A stretch of DNA of 64,000 nt from Nocardioides panzhihuensis. Its GTDB lineage: Bacteria > Actinomycetota > Actinomycetes > Propionibacteriales > Nocardioidaceae. How positions within the stretch are numbered: position 1 is the first letter of the stretch; each line of letters opens with the position of its first letter. Below are positions 35,452 through 45,064 of this stretch, one piece after another. The notes under the pieces are model-generated. The model saw only the letters and a list, made by a program, of their open reading frames with translations, was not told where the DNA came from and searched no databases. The translations under genes and the position numbers were made by a program. The DNA lies in assembly GCF_013408335.1 (NCBI RefSeq), contig NZ_JACBZR010000001.1:6067596-6131595 (forward strand). Reading direction: 5' to 3'.

Positions 35452-36056
35452 CCACCGTCAGCCAACCCACCTTCGTGGTGGCCGCGCCCGCCGACGACGC
35501 GGAGCACGAGACCGAGGTCGTCCCCGGCGAGCAGGTCGTCGTCGTCGAGACGCAGGGGGAGTGGATGTACGTCGTCGTCCCCTCGCACGCGTCCTCGAAG
35601 GACGACCGCGGCTACCCCGGCTGGATGCCGGCGGGTGCCCTGGCCGACGACGCGGAACGGACCGTCGAGACCGCCGAAGGCGTCGAGGCCCTGCTGGCCA
35701 AGGCACGCACCTTCCTCGGCGTCCCCTACGTCTGGGGCGGCACCACGGGTGCCGGGATCGACTGCTCCGGCCTGGTCTTCCGAGCCGCAGAGGCCATCGG
35801 CGTACGGCTCCCGCGGGACGCCCGCGACCAGGCCGCCGCCCTCACGGCGATCGACCTCGACGAGGTCACCGCCGGCGACCTCTACTTCTTCGCCCGCCCG
35901 GACGGGTACGTCACACATGTCGCCATCGCGACCGCGCCTCCCGAGCCCGACGGCACCCGTCCGATGATCCACGCCGACGGCGACAAGATGCTCGTCGTCG
36001 AGGAGCCGATGCCCGCCGACCGCATCACCACCCTCGTCAGCGCCGCGCGCGTGTGA
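35448..36056 (+). CDS. NlpC/P60 peptidase with SH3-like domain (YkfC type)
   Basis: The 202-residue protein has an N-terminal SH3b-like region (residues 10-65) and an NlpC/P60 catalytic domain with Cys106 (GIDCSGLVF), His157 (THVAIA) and His175 (MIHADGDK). No signal peptide is seen. YkfC-type enzymes cleave gamma-D-Glu-diamino acid bonds of muropeptides and release the L-Ala-D-Glu that the adjacent epimerase converts. It starts with ATG overlapping the epimerase stop and after GGAG. Confidence 0.9.
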   Translation: MTTVSQPTFVVAAPADDAEHETEVVPGEQVVVVETQGEWMYVVVPSHASSKDDRGYPGWMPAGALADDAERTVETAEGVEALLAKARTFLGVPYVWGGTTGAGIDCSGLVFRAAEAIGVRLPRDARDQAAALTAIDLDEVTAGDLYFFARPDGYVTHVAIATAPPEPDGTRPMIHADGDKMLVVEEPMPADRITTLVSAARV

Positions 36057-36131
36057 CTTCTTGCGGTCAGTGCCGGTGACTTGTCGCGCGCCAGAAGTGA
36101 CAATTCGGCGTGGTGAGTTAACTTCGAACGT

Positions 36132-37871
36132 ATGACTCGTACTGGGGCATTGAGTCCACAGAGCCGCGATCTCGCGATCGGCACGATGGTCGGTGCGGCG
36201 GGAGAACCCGAGCTCGACGTACTCGTCGTCGGTGGAGGTGTGACCGGCGCCGGGGTGGCGCTGGACGCCGTCACCAGAGGCCTGAGCACCGGCCTGGTGG
36301 AGCAGCGCGACCTGGCCTCCGGCACGAGCTCGCGCAGCTCGAAGCTGGTCCACGGCGGGCTCCGCTACCTGGAGATGCTCGACTTCGAGCTGGTCCGTGA
36401 GGCGCTCCAAGAGCGCGGGCTTCTGCTGAATACGCTGGCCCCGCACCTGGTCCGGCCGGTGCCGTTCCTCTACCCGCTGACCAACCCGGTGTGGGAGCGG
36501 TTCTACATCGGCTCGGGGCTCGCCCTCTACGACGGGATGGCGAGCTTCGGCCCGCTCTCCGGGATGGGGAAGTCCGGCCTGCCGCGCCACCGCCACCTCA
36601 CTCGCAGAGGGGTCGCCCGGATCGCCCCCGACTTCCGCACCGACACGATCACGGGTGCGATCCAGTACTACGACGCCCAGGTCGATGATGCCCGCCTGGT
36701 GATGACCATCGCGCGCACCGCCGCCTCCCACGGCGCCCAGATCGCGACCAGGGTCCAGGTGACCGGGTTCCTGCGCGAGGGCGAGCGGGTCGTCGGGGTC
36801 CGGGCCCGCGACCTCGAGCACGACCAGGACCTGATCATCCGGGCCAAGACCGTCGTCAACGCCGCCGGCGTGTGGACCGACGAGATCCAGGCCATGGTCG
36901 GCGGCCGCGGTGCCCTGCACGTCAAGGCCTCCAAGGGCATCCACCTCGTCGTCCCGCGCGACCGGATCCGCTCGGAGTCGGGCTTCATCGTGCGCACCGA
37001 GAAGTCGGTGCTCTTCGTGATCCCGTGGGGTCGCCATTGGATCATCGGCACCACCGACACCCCCTGGACCTACGACCTCGCCCACCCGGCAGCTTCCAAG
37101 ACCGACATCGAGTACGTCCTCGAGCACGTCAACGCGATCCTGCGGGTGCCGCTCGACCTCGAGGACGTCGAAGGCGTGTACGCCGGGCTCCGCCCGCTCC
37201 TGACCGGCGAGTCCGACCAGACGGCGGGCCTGAGCCGGGAGCACACCGTCGTCACGCCGCTGCCGGGCCTGGTCCTGATCGCCGGTGGCAAGCTGACCAC
37301 CTACCGGGTGATGGCCAAGGACGCCGTCGACGCCGCAGCCCATTCGCTCGGGACGACCACCAACATGACCTTGCGCGACTCGATCACCGACAAGGTGCGG
37401 CTGGTCGGCGCCGAGGGCTTCGAGACCCGCTCGAACCAGCGGGTCCTGCTGGCCCGCCGATCCGGGCTCCACGTCGCCCGCATCGACCATCTCCTCGGTC
37501 GCCACGGTGGCCTCATCGACGATGTGCTCGACCTGATCCAGCAGCGGCGCCCGCTCGCCCTGCCGCTCGAGGGGGCCGAGGACTATCTGGCCGCCGAGGT
37601 CGTCTACGCCGTCAACAACGAGGGCGCCCGCCACCTCGACGACGTGCTCGAGCGCCGCACCAGGATCTCCATGGAGACCTTCGACCGCGGCGTCTCCGCC
37701 GCTCCCGGTGTTGCTCGGCTGATGGCCGAGGAGCTCGGCTGGGACGAGCAGCGCACCAAGGAGGAGGTCGACCACTACATGCGCCGCATCGAGGCCGAGC
37801 GCCGCTCCCAGCTCCAGGTCACCGACGAGGACGCCGACCACGCGCGCCTGGAGGTCGAAGACCTCGTCTGA
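36132..37871 (+). CDS. glpD: Aerobic glycerol-3-phosphate dehydrogenase
   Basis: The 579-residue flavoprotein oxidises sn-glycerol-3-phosphate to dihydroxyacetone phosphate and feeds electrons to the quinone pool. Motifs: FAD-binding DVLVVGGGVTGAGVALDA near residue 29, DLASGTSSRSSKLVHGGLRYLE, and IIGTTDTPW. The C-terminal DAO_C domain ends in an Arg-rich segment. The ATG at 36132 gives a 25-residue leader before the dinucleotide fold. No other glp gene is adjacent. Confidence 0.95.
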   Translation: MTRTGALSPQSRDLAIGTMVGAAGEPELDVLVVGGGVTGAGVALDAVTRGLSTGLVEQRDLASGTSSRSSKLVHGGLRYLEMLDFELVREALQERGLLLNTLAPHLVRPVPFLYPLTNPVWERFYIGSGLALYDGMASFGPLSGMGKSGLPRHRHLTRRGVARIAPDFRTDTITGAIQYYDAQVDDARLVMTIARTAASHGAQIATRVQVTGFLREGERVVGVRARDLEHDQDLIIRAKTVVNAAGVWTDEIQAMVGGRGALHVKASKGIHLVVPRDRIRSESGFIVRTEKSVLFVIPWGRHWIIGTTDTPWTYDLAHPAASKTDIEYVLEHVNAILRVPLDLEDVEGVYAGLRPLLTGESDQTAGLSREHTVVTPLPGLVLIAGGKLTTYRVMAKDAVDAAAHSLGTTTNMTLRDSITDKVRLVGAEGFETRSNQRVLLARRSGLHVARIDHLLGRHGGLIDDVLDLIQQRRPLALPLEGAEDYLAAEVVYAVNNEGARHLDDVLERRTRISMETFDRGVSAAPGVARLMAEELGWDEQRTKEEVDHYMRRIEAERRSQLQVTDEDADHARLEVEDLV

Positions 37872-37895
37872 CCCCTGCAGACCCAGACGGCGACC

Positions 37896-38537
37896 TCATC
37901 GAGACGAGACGAACCCGCTCTCGTACGCCGCGATGACCGCCTGCACGCGATCGCGGACGCCGAGCTTGGCCAGGATGTTGCCGACGTGGGTCCTGACGGT
38001 CTCGACTCCGAGATGGATCTCGTCGGCGATCTCGGCGTTGGACAGGCCGCTGGCCAGGAGACGTAGCACCTCGGCCTCCCGGCTGGTGAGCCGTGCGCCG
38101 TCGAGCCCGCCTCCACCGGGCGCGCCGACGGCAGTGACCAGGGAGCGGATGGCGCCCGGGAACAGCAGGGAATCTCCCTCGTGGACGGTCCGGACGGCGT
38201 TGACGAAGTCCTGGGCCGACGCCCGCTTGAGCAGGAAGCCGCGCGCGCCCGCCCGCAGGGCGTCGTACACGTAGTCGTCGTTCTCGAACGTGGTCACCAC
38301 GACCACAGCGGGCGGCCGGTCGAGCTCGACGATGAGTCGGGTCGCGGTGATCCCGTCGACTCTCGGCATGCGCACGTCCATGAGCACGACGTCCGGGCGG
38401 ACGCTGCGGACCAGCGTGTGCGCGGCTGCTCCGTCGTCGGCTTCGCCCACGACCGTGATGTCGGAGGCGGACTCGAGGATCGCGCGGAGGCCGCTGCGCA
38501 CCAGCGGCTCGTCGTCGACCAGAACGACGGTGATCAC
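37896..38537 (-). CDS. NarL/LuxR-family response regulator
   Basis: The 213-residue protein has a receiver domain (phospho-acceptor Asp54 in VVLMDVRMP; Lys in FLLKRAS) and a C-terminal LuxR helix-turn-helix (LTSREAEVLRLLASGLSNAEIADEIHLGVETVRTHVGNILAKLG). It overlaps the stop of the sensor kinase by 4 bp (ATGA) and is its cognate partner. Confidence 0.95.
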   Translation of the reverse strand: MITVVLVDDEPLVRSGLRAILESASDITVVGEADDGAAAHTLVRSVRPDVVLMDVRMPRVDGITATRLIVELDRPPAVVVVTTFENDDYVYDALRAGARGFLLKRASAQDFVNAVRTVHEGDSLLFPGAIRSLVTAVGAPGGGGLDGARLTSREAEVLRLLASGLSNAEIADEIHLGVETVRTHVGNILAKLGVRDRVQAVIAAYESGFVSSR

Positions 38538-39664
38538 GAGTCGCCCCTTCCGGCCGTCAGCGGGATCCTGACGTCGAGGCGGAACTCTCCGTCGACGACG
38601 GAATGCTCCGCGGAACCGTCCAGCATGGCCGCGCGTTCGGTGATCCCCGCCAACCCCCGGCCTCGTTTTGCCCGAGCGCGCGCAGGAGTGTTGGACAACC
38701 TGACGGCGAGCTCCTCCGAGCTGACCGAGACGGTGAGATTGGCGGTGCGGTCCGTCGAGTGCTTCATCGCGTTGGTCAGCCCCTCCTGGATGATCCGGTA
38801 GGCCTCGCGGCTGATGACCACCGGCAACGTGGCCAGGTCTCCGTCGGTGGTCGCTCTCACGTCGAGTCCGGCCGCCCGAACAGAGGTGACGAGCGGCTCG
38901 AGCGCGCGCAGGTCTGGTACCGACGTACGGCCGGCACGTCCGTTGTCGCGCAACAGACCCAAGGCGTGGTCGAGGTCGTCGGCAGCGGAGCGTGACGCCT
39001 CTTCGATGGCCCCCAGAGCGTTGACGGCGAAGTCGCGGTCACGGTCGATGACGAGCGCAGCCGCGCTTGCCTGGACGGTGATCAGTGACAGGGCGTGCCC
39101 GATGCTGTCGTGGATCTCGCGGGCCAGCCGGTTGCGCTCCACCAGACGCGCCGACTCCGACTCCAGCCGGGCGATCCGCTCGTCGTACGACGGTCCGAGC
39201 AGGCCTGGTGCGACCAGCCCCAGCGCGTAGCCCAGGCCAGAAGCCAGGACGAAGGCGGTCACGGTCGCGATCAGGCCGAGCGCTCCGAAGCCTGCGCCGA
39301 TCGCCGCGGCGACGAGAACCACGATGACGGCGCCGGCCAGCAGGTGCAGCACGAACCACACCAGCGTGCGCCGACGATCCGCCCAGGTGTGCGCTGGTCC
39401 CGGCAAGCCGCCTGGGAAGTCCGTCTCGAGCAGCGTCTGGGCAGCGGTTGCCTCGATCTGACGAACCCCGGGGATGAGGCCGAGACAAGCGATGGGAACG
39501 GCCGGGATCAGGGTGGCGAGCACGACCGTGATGGCCAGCGGGACCTCGTTGCTCTGGGTGATCAGGACGACGACGGTGAAGTCGAGAATCATGAAGGCCA
39601 GCGCCACGCCGGCGCCGAGCAGCACGAAGACCATCCGCAGATAGGTCACCGCCGAGGTCAGCAT
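38534..39664 (-). CDS. NarL-type (DesK-like) sensor histidine kinase
   Basis: The 376-residue protein has about four membrane segments (residues 10-60 and 105-150), a HisKA_3 dimerisation domain with phospho-acceptor His185 (LAREIHDSIGHALS), and an ATPase domain with GLTNAMKHS and a degenerate G box RGRGLAGITERAAML. It lacks a large extracellular domain, so it senses within or near the membrane. It is divergent from a membrane protein gene (108-bp gap) that is a likely target or input. Confidence 0.93.
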   Translation of the reverse strand: MLTSAVTYLRMVFVLLGAGVALAFMILDFTVVVLITQSNEVPLAITVVLATLIPAVPIACLGLIPGVRQIEATAAQTLLETDFPGGLPGPAHTWADRRRTLVWFVLHLLAGAVIVVLVAAAIGAGFGALGLIATVTAFVLASGLGYALGLVAPGLLGPSYDERIARLESESARLVERNRLAREIHDSIGHALSLITVQASAAALVIDRDRDFAVNALGAIEEASRSAADDLDHALGLLRDNGRAGRTSVPDLRALEPLVTSVRAAGLDVRATTDGDLATLPVVISREAYRIIQEGLTNAMKHSTDRTANLTVSVSSEELAVRLSNTPARARAKRGRGLAGITERAAMLDGSAEHSVVDGEFRLDVRIPLTAGRGDS

Positions 39665-39772
39665 GCAGCCATCCTTTCAACAGATGGCACCCTGGCAGAT
39701 CACCCGCGCGGGGGAGGTGGTCCACCAACGAGGGTGATCTGGCCCGACAGGGTTGGCCAAGACGCTGGATCC

Positions 39773-40969
39773 ATGACATCGACACCAACGCCAACACCGC
39801 CCCGTACGTCCGAAGCGGCCACAGCAGCGCCGCGAACCTCCGCTGTCGAGATCGCCACCGCGGTCTGGAGTGTCCTAGCCGTCGTCGTCGGCGCGTGGAT
39901 CCTGGTCGAGCCCAGCTGGTATCCGCTCGGCAGCAACGATCCGAGCGCCGGGTTCTCGCTGCTCGCAGACGTGCCGACCCGAGCTGTCGGCCTGATCGCC
40001 GTGATGCTGGGGGTTGTGGGTATCGGCGCCGCCCTGGCGATGTCGGCCCGGCTCCCCTCCGCGCGGATGGGGTACGGCCTCGTCGCCATCGGCGCCCTCG
40101 AGACCCTGGTCTTCGCGGCGATCGTGCCCGACATCCGCCTGCTCATCCTGATGGGCTATCTGTGTGCGCTCTTCGGGCCGGTGCTCGTGCTCGGCATCCT
40201 GATCGCCGGCGCCAGAGGGAATCGTCGCAACCTGCTCGTCGTCACCGTCGCTGCGGCAGTCGTCGCGACGGGCCTGGTCGCCTTCGGTGCCAACGGCGAG
40301 GCCTTCAGCGAAGCCGGCCGCGCGATGGTTCTCGGCCTCGCCGACGCAGGGCCCGGCATGCTGTTCGTCGGGGGCTCCTTCATCGGCGGCGCGTTGTGGC
40401 TTGCCAGCACGGTGCGCCACCTTCGTCGGCTGCGCGAACAGTGCGCGGGCTGCGGCCGTCCGACGCGCGGCCTCACCAGCAACGTGGCCACCTGGGGTCG
40501 CTGGGCCACGATCGGCGCCGCACTGTGCCCGCTGCCCTATGCACTGCTCCGCTTGACCTGGCTGACGCCGTGGCCGGTGTCGATGGATGTGGCCGTGCTC
40601 GAAGCCGACCCCGGACTGCGGGTCTTCGGGTTGAGCCTCGGGTTCGCCGCGCTCGCGGGAAGTGTCCTGACGCTCGGCCTGATCAGTCGCTGGGGCGAGG
40701 TCTTCCCCCGCTGGATCCCTGTGCTGCGCGGTCGCGTGGTGCCGGCGGGGCCTCCCGCAGCCGTCGCCCTCGTGGTGGCAGGGGCGATCACCCTGGCAGG
40801 ACGTTCGGTCCTCCAGACCGTTGTCGCGGGTGAGGGCGGCTTCAACGCGCTGGAAGCCGAAGCGCTGCTGGTCTTTCCTTTCCCGATCTGGGGGCCGTTG
40901 CTCGGCGCGGCGGCCATCGCCTACTTTCTTCGTCGGCGCGGCCAGTGCCGGCAATGCGCTGCTTCCTGA
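39773..40969 (+). CDS. Polytopic membrane protein with CxxC motif
   Basis: The 398-residue protein has about ten hydrophobic segments and a Thr/Pro-rich N-terminus. Between segments there is a cytoplasmic-looking loop, LRRLREQCAGCGRPTRG, with one CxxC pair, and the C-terminus ends RRRGQCRQCAAS with a second. The four Cys could bind a metal or form a redox pair. I do not recognise the family. It is divergent from the two-component kinase and probably belongs to its regulon. The ATG at 39773 is chosen, 18 bp after GACAGGG. A strong terminator follows. Confidence 0.75.
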   Translation: MTSTPTPTPPRTSEAATAAPRTSAVEIATAVWSVLAVVVGAWILVEPSWYPLGSNDPSAGFSLLADVPTRAVGLIAVMLGVVGIGAALAMSARLPSARMGYGLVAIGALETLVFAAIVPDIRLLILMGYLCALFGPVLVLGILIAGARGNRRNLLVVTVAAAVVATGLVAFGANGEAFSEAGRAMVLGLADAGPGMLFVGGSFIGGALWLASTVRHLRRLREQCAGCGRPTRGLTSNVATWGRWATIGAALCPLPYALLRLTWLTPWPVSMDVAVLEADPGLRVFGLSLGFAALAGSVLTLGLISRWGEVFPRWIPVLRGRVVPAGPPAAVALVVAGAITLAGRSVLQTVVAGEGGFNALEAEALLVFPFPIWGPLLGAAAIAYFLRRRGQCRQCAAS

Positions 40970-40974
40970 CAGCG

Positions 40975-41013
40975 CGCCCACCTGGTCCAGATCGCGTCTG
41001 GACCAGGTGGGCG
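40975..41013 (+). terminator. Terminator hairpin after the membrane protein gene
   Basis: CGCCCACCTGGTCCAGA (40975-40991) pairs perfectly with 40997-41013 around loop TCGCG: a 17-bp stem 6 bp after the stop, followed by AATTGTC. Confidence 0.85.
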
Positions 41014-41057
41014 AATTGTCGTGGCGGGCAAACAGTTGACGTAGCACTCTGTTCCTC

Positions 41058-41681
41058 ATGTTCCCTTCGGCAGGCTCAGGCCACCGCCTGGTCGCAGATC
41101 CCCCCGAGCCGTTGGTCACCGACGACTTCTTCCTCGCACCGCTCCAGCCGGAGCTGCTCGATCTGGACACCGAGGCCTATCTGGCCAGCCCCGACGTGAT
41201 CCGCGACCACAGCTACGGCAGGTGGCCGCAGGAGGGGTTCGGCAACGACGACAACCTGCCGCTGGTGATCCGGCACTGGTCCGACCACCAGGCCCGCCGC
41301 GCCTTCACCTACCTCCTCCTTGACCCCGAGGGCACCTCCTCGCTCGGCTGCCTCTACCTCCAACCCCTGTTTCCCTACCTTGAGGCGATGGGCGCCGACG
41401 CCCGCACGCTGTTGAGGTACGCAGGGGGAGCGACGGCCCGGGTGAGCTACTGGCTCCGCCAGGACCGAGAGCCCGGGCTCACCGAGTCGGTCTCCGAGCG
41501 GCTCGACGAGTGGCTGCGTACGCAATGGCCGTTGGACGCCTATCTCTACCGGGTCGCCCCCGCGGAGGAGTGCACCGTGCACGCCCTCGACCGGCTGCCG
41601 CTGGACCGCGTCGACATCGACCTTCCCGCTGAGCGCTACAACTACCTGTGGTGGGCCGCGGACGTTCGCATGGTGAGTTAG
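41058..41681 (+). CDS. GNAT-like acetyltransferase-fold protein
   Basis: The 207-residue protein has the pattern DTEAYLASPDVIRDHSYGRWPQEGF, AFTYLLLDPEGTSSLGCLYLQPL and WLRQDREPGLTESVSERLDEWL, seen in proteins annotated as GNAT N-acetyltransferases of actinobacteria. The acetyl-CoA-binding loop RxxGxG is not recognisable, so activity is uncertain. The ATG at 41058 is used. It is 48 bp upstream of the dehydrogenase gene. Confidence 0.6.
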   Translation: MFPSAGSGHRLVADPPEPLVTDDFFLAPLQPELLDLDTEAYLASPDVIRDHSYGRWPQEGFGNDDNLPLVIRHWSDHQARRAFTYLLLDPEGTSSLGCLYLQPLFPYLEAMGADARTLLRYAGGATARVSYWLRQDREPGLTESVSERLDEWLRTQWPLDAYLYRVAPAEECTVHALDRLPLDRVDIDLPAERYNYLWWAADVRMVS

Positions 41682-41729
41682 TGGGACTCGTGTCTGGCGT
41701 CCGAGACGCCGGTCACATACTCTCGGTAC

Positions 41730-43352
41730 ATGAGCGCATCGAACCCGACCCCTTCCGGCGGCCCGATCGTCGAGGGCCCGCTCGATCCCGAGCACGACGC
41801 AACCGCGTCCCTGGCCCTCGAGCCTGACTACGTCGCCCGCCTGACCGGGCGCATCGTGGCGACCACCGGGGAGACCCGAGAGGTCATCAGCCCGCTCAAC
41901 GGGGCGCCGCTGGCGCACATCCCGCAGTCGAGCGATGACGATGTCGCCGCGGCGTTCGCCAAGGCCCGGGTGGCGCAGGAGAAGTGGGCCGCGACCCCGG
42001 TCGCGGAGCGCGAGCGCATCCTGATCAAGCTGCACGACCTCGTCCTCGACCGGCAGGACGAGATCCTCGACCTGATCGTGCTGGAGTCGGGCAAGGCCCG
42101 CAAGCACGCCTTCGACGAGCCGCTGCACATCGCGCTGACCGCCCGCTACTACGGGCGCAAGAGCAGCAAGATCCTCGACACCGAGCGCAAGCTCGGCGTC
42201 ATCCCGGTGCTCACCCGGGTCGACCTCAACCACGTCCCCAAGGGCGTCGTCGGCATCATCAGCCCGTGGAACTACCCGTTCACGATGGCGCTGTGCGACG
42301 GCATCGCCGCGATCGCCGCCGGCAACGCGGTGGTGATCAAGCCAGACTCGCAGACCATGCTGAGCGCGCTCCTCGGTGCCGAGCTGCTGGCCGAGGCCGG
42401 GCTCCCGGAGAACCTGTGGTCCGTCGTGGCCGGCCCCGGCTCGAAGGTCGGCACCAGCATCATCCAGCGCGCCGACTACGTCTGCTTCACCGGCTCGACC
42501 AACACCGGCAAGATCGTCGCCAAGCAGGCCGCCGAGCGGCTGATCGGCGCCAGCCTCGAGCTGGGCGGGAAGAACCCGATGCTGGTGCTCCGCGACGCCG
42601 ACATCGAGAAGGCGGCCGAGGGTGCGACCCGTGCGGTCTTCTCCAACTCCGGTCAGCTCTGCGTGAGCATCGAGCGGCTCTTCGTCGACGACAAGGTCTA
42701 TGACCGGTTCGTCGAGCGGTTCGTCGCGCGCACCCAGGCGATGACCCTCGGCGCCACCCTCGGCTGGGAGAACGACATGGGCACCATGATCTCCCAGGCC
42801 CAGGTCGACACCGCGACCGCCCACGTCGAGGACGCCGTCGCCAAGGGCGCCCGCGTGCTCGCCGGCGGCAAGGCCCGCCCCGACCTGGCGCCGTTCTTCT
42901 TCGAGCCGACCATCCTCGAGGGCGTCACCCCGGAGATGACCTGCTTCGGCAACGAGACCTTCGGCCCGGTCGTCTCCCTCTACCGCTTCCACAGCGAGGA
43001 GGAGGCGATCGAGCGCGCCAACGACGGCGAGTACGGCCTCAACGGCTCGATCTACAGCCGCGACACCTCCCGCGCCCGCCGTGTCGCCCGCCAGATCAAG
43101 TGCGGCACGATCAACATCAACGAGGCGTTCGGAGCCACCTTCGCGAGCATCGACGCCCCGATGGGCGGCATGCGCGAGTCCGGCCAGGGCCGTCGCCAGG
43201 GTGTCGAGGGCATCCTGCGCTACACCGAGACCCAGTCGGTCGCCTCCCAGGCGATCCTGCGCTTCGCCCCGCAGTTCGGGATGAGCGACCAGGCCTACGC
43301 CAAGTTCATGACGGCCTCGCTGCGGGTGCTGAAGTCGCTGGGCCGGGCATGA
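41730..43352 (+). CDS. gabD2: Succinate-semialdehyde dehydrogenase (GabD2 type)
   Basis: The 540-residue aldehyde dehydrogenase has NAD(P)-binding PWNYPFTMALCDGIAAIAAGNAVVIKP, FTGSTNTGK, ELGGKNPMLVL (general base Glu) and catalytic Cys311 in SGQLCVSIERL. The overall sequence follows the GabD2 group of actinobacteria, which oxidises succinic semialdehyde or related aldehydes to the acid. The start is ATG 41730. It overlaps the GMC oxidoreductase gene by 4 bp, so the pair may act on successive oxidation steps. Confidence 0.9.
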   Translation: MSASNPTPSGGPIVEGPLDPEHDATASLALEPDYVARLTGRIVATTGETREVISPLNGAPLAHIPQSSDDDVAAAFAKARVAQEKWAATPVAERERILIKLHDLVLDRQDEILDLIVLESGKARKHAFDEPLHIALTARYYGRKSSKILDTERKLGVIPVLTRVDLNHVPKGVVGIISPWNYPFTMALCDGIAAIAAGNAVVIKPDSQTMLSALLGAELLAEAGLPENLWSVVAGPGSKVGTSIIQRADYVCFTGSTNTGKIVAKQAAERLIGASLELGGKNPMLVLRDADIEKAAEGATRAVFSNSGQLCVSIERLFVDDKVYDRFVERFVARTQAMTLGATLGWENDMGTMISQAQVDTATAHVEDAVAKGARVLAGGKARPDLAPFFFEPTILEGVTPEMTCFGNETFGPVVSLYRFHSEEEAIERANDGEYGLNGSIYSRDTSRARRVARQIKCGTININEAFGATFASIDAPMGGMRESGQGRRQGVEGILRYTETQSVASQAILRFAPQFGMSDQAYAKFMTASLRVLKSLGRA

Positions 43353-45064
43353 GGAGTCACTACGACGTACTGGTCATCGGGTCGGGCTTCGGCGGATCGG
43401 TCAGCGCGCTGCGTCTGACCGAGAAGGGCTACTCCGTCGGGGTGATCGAGGCCGGTCGCCGGTTCAGCGACGACGAGCTGCCCAACACCTCCTTCGACTT
43501 GCGCAAATACCTCTGGGCGCCGGCGATCGGCTGCTACGGGATCCAGCGCATCGACATGGTCAAGGACGCCGTGATCATGGCCGGTGCCGGGGTCGGCGGC
43601 GGCTCGCTGGTCTACGCCAACACCCTCTACGAGCCCCTCGACCCGTTCTACGAGGACCCTTCCTGGAGTCACATCACCGACTGGAAGGACGAGCTCGCTC
43701 CCTACTACGAGCAGGCCAAGCGGATGCTCGGCGTCACCCTCTATCCCCACCTGACCCCGGCCGACGAGGTCATGCAGAAGGTCGCGGCCGAGGCCGGACG
43801 CGGAGACACCTTCCACAAGGCCCCCGTCGGCGTCTTCTTCGGTGGCCCGGGCCATGTGGAAGGGCAGGAGGTGCCCGACCCCTACTTCGGCGGGGAGGGT
43901 CCCGACCGGCGCGCGTGCACCAACTGCGGCGAGTGCATGACCGGCTGCCGCCACAACGCGAAGAACACCCTGGTCAAGAACTACCTCTACCTGGCCGAGA
44001 AGAACGGCGCCGAGGTGCACCCGCTGACCACGGTGACCCGCGTCTACCCGGCCAAGACCGGAAGCGGATACGTCGTCGAGACCCGCTCCACGAAGGCCAA
44101 GCTGGGCATCGGCCACACGTTGCGGTTCACTGCCGACCAGGTGATCTTCTCGGCGGCCTCGCTCGGTACCCAGAAGCTGCTCCACAAGCTCAAGCGCACC
44201 GGCGATCTGTCGCAGATCTCCGACCGTCTCGGCGAGCTGACCCGGACCAACTCCGAGTCGATCCTCGGCGCGATCGCGCCGGACACGGACATCGACTACA
44301 GCGAGGGCGTGGCGATCACCTCCTCGTGGCACCCGGACGAGCACACCCACATCGAGCCGGTCCGCTACGGCCACGGCAGCAACGCGATCGCGGCGATGCA
44401 GACGGTGCTCACCGAGGGTGGTCCCCGGCGGTTCCGCCGGTGGCTCAAGGAGATGTGGTTGCAGCGGCGGTCGCTGCGTACGTTCTACGACTTCAAGCAC
44501 TGGTCCGAGCGCACCGTCATCGCGCTGGTCATGCAGGCGCTGGACAACTCGATCACGACCTACCCGAAGCGGACGATCTTCGGGTGGCGGATGTCGTCGA
44601 AGCAGGGCCACGGCAAGCCCAACCCGACCTGGATCCCCGCCGGCCTGGATGCCGTGCGGAAGATGGCCGGGGTGATGGGCTCGGGCGAGAAGCCGGGCTA
44701 TGCCGGCGGCACCATCGGGGAGCCGTTCAACAAGCCGATGACCGCCCACTTCATCGGAGGCTGCACCATCGGCGACTCGGCGGCCACCGGTGTGATCGAC
44801 CCCTACCAGCGGCTCTACGGCCACGACGGGCTCCACGTCGTGGACGGATCCGCGATCTCCGCCAACCTGGGCGTGAATCCGTCGCTGACGATCACCGCAC
44901 AGGCCGAGCGGGCGATGGCGTTCTGGCCCAACAAGGACCAGGCCGACCCGCGCCCGACGCTGGGTGCCGGCTACGCGCGGATCCAGCCGGTCCGGCCGGT
45001 CTCGCCCGCCGTGCCGGCGACGGCACCGGCGGCTCTCCAGCTGCCCATTGTTGAGGTTCGGTGA
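43349..45064 (+). CDS. choD: GMC oxidoreductase, ChoD (cholesterol oxidase)-like
   Basis: The 571-residue FAD enzyme begins YDVLVIGSGFGGSVSALRL, has AGAGVGGGSLVYANTLYEP, the Cys-rich ACTNCGECMTGCRHNAKNT and the C-terminal HFIGGCTIG, VVDGSAISANLGVNPSLTITAQAER. This matches the M. tuberculosis ChoD group, encoded next to guaB3 there. The true substrate of the group is uncertain; alcohol or sterol oxidation is inferred. The CxxCxxxCR segment looks ferredoxin-like and is unusual for a classical GMC oxidase. Start ATG 43349 overlaps the previous stop. Confidence 0.88.
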   Translation: MRSHYDVLVIGSGFGGSVSALRLTEKGYSVGVIEAGRRFSDDELPNTSFDLRKYLWAPAIGCYGIQRIDMVKDAVIMAGAGVGGGSLVYANTLYEPLDPFYEDPSWSHITDWKDELAPYYEQAKRMLGVTLYPHLTPADEVMQKVAAEAGRGDTFHKAPVGVFFGGPGHVEGQEVPDPYFGGEGPDRRACTNCGECMTGCRHNAKNTLVKNYLYLAEKNGAEVHPLTTVTRVYPAKTGSGYVVETRSTKAKLGIGHTLRFTADQVIFSAASLGTQKLLHKLKRTGDLSQISDRLGELTRTNSESILGAIAPDTDIDYSEGVAITSSWHPDEHTHIEPVRYGHGSNAIAAMQTVLTEGGPRRFRRWLKEMWLQRRSLRTFYDFKHWSERTVIALVMQALDNSITTYPKRTIFGWRMSSKQGHGKPNPTWIPAGLDAVRKMAGVMGSGEKPGYAGGTIGEPFNKPMTAHFIGGCTIGDSAATGVIDPYQRLYGHDGLHVVDGSAISANLGVNPSLTITAQAERAMAFWPNKDQADPRPTLGAGYARIQPVRPVSPAVPATAPAALQLPIVEVR

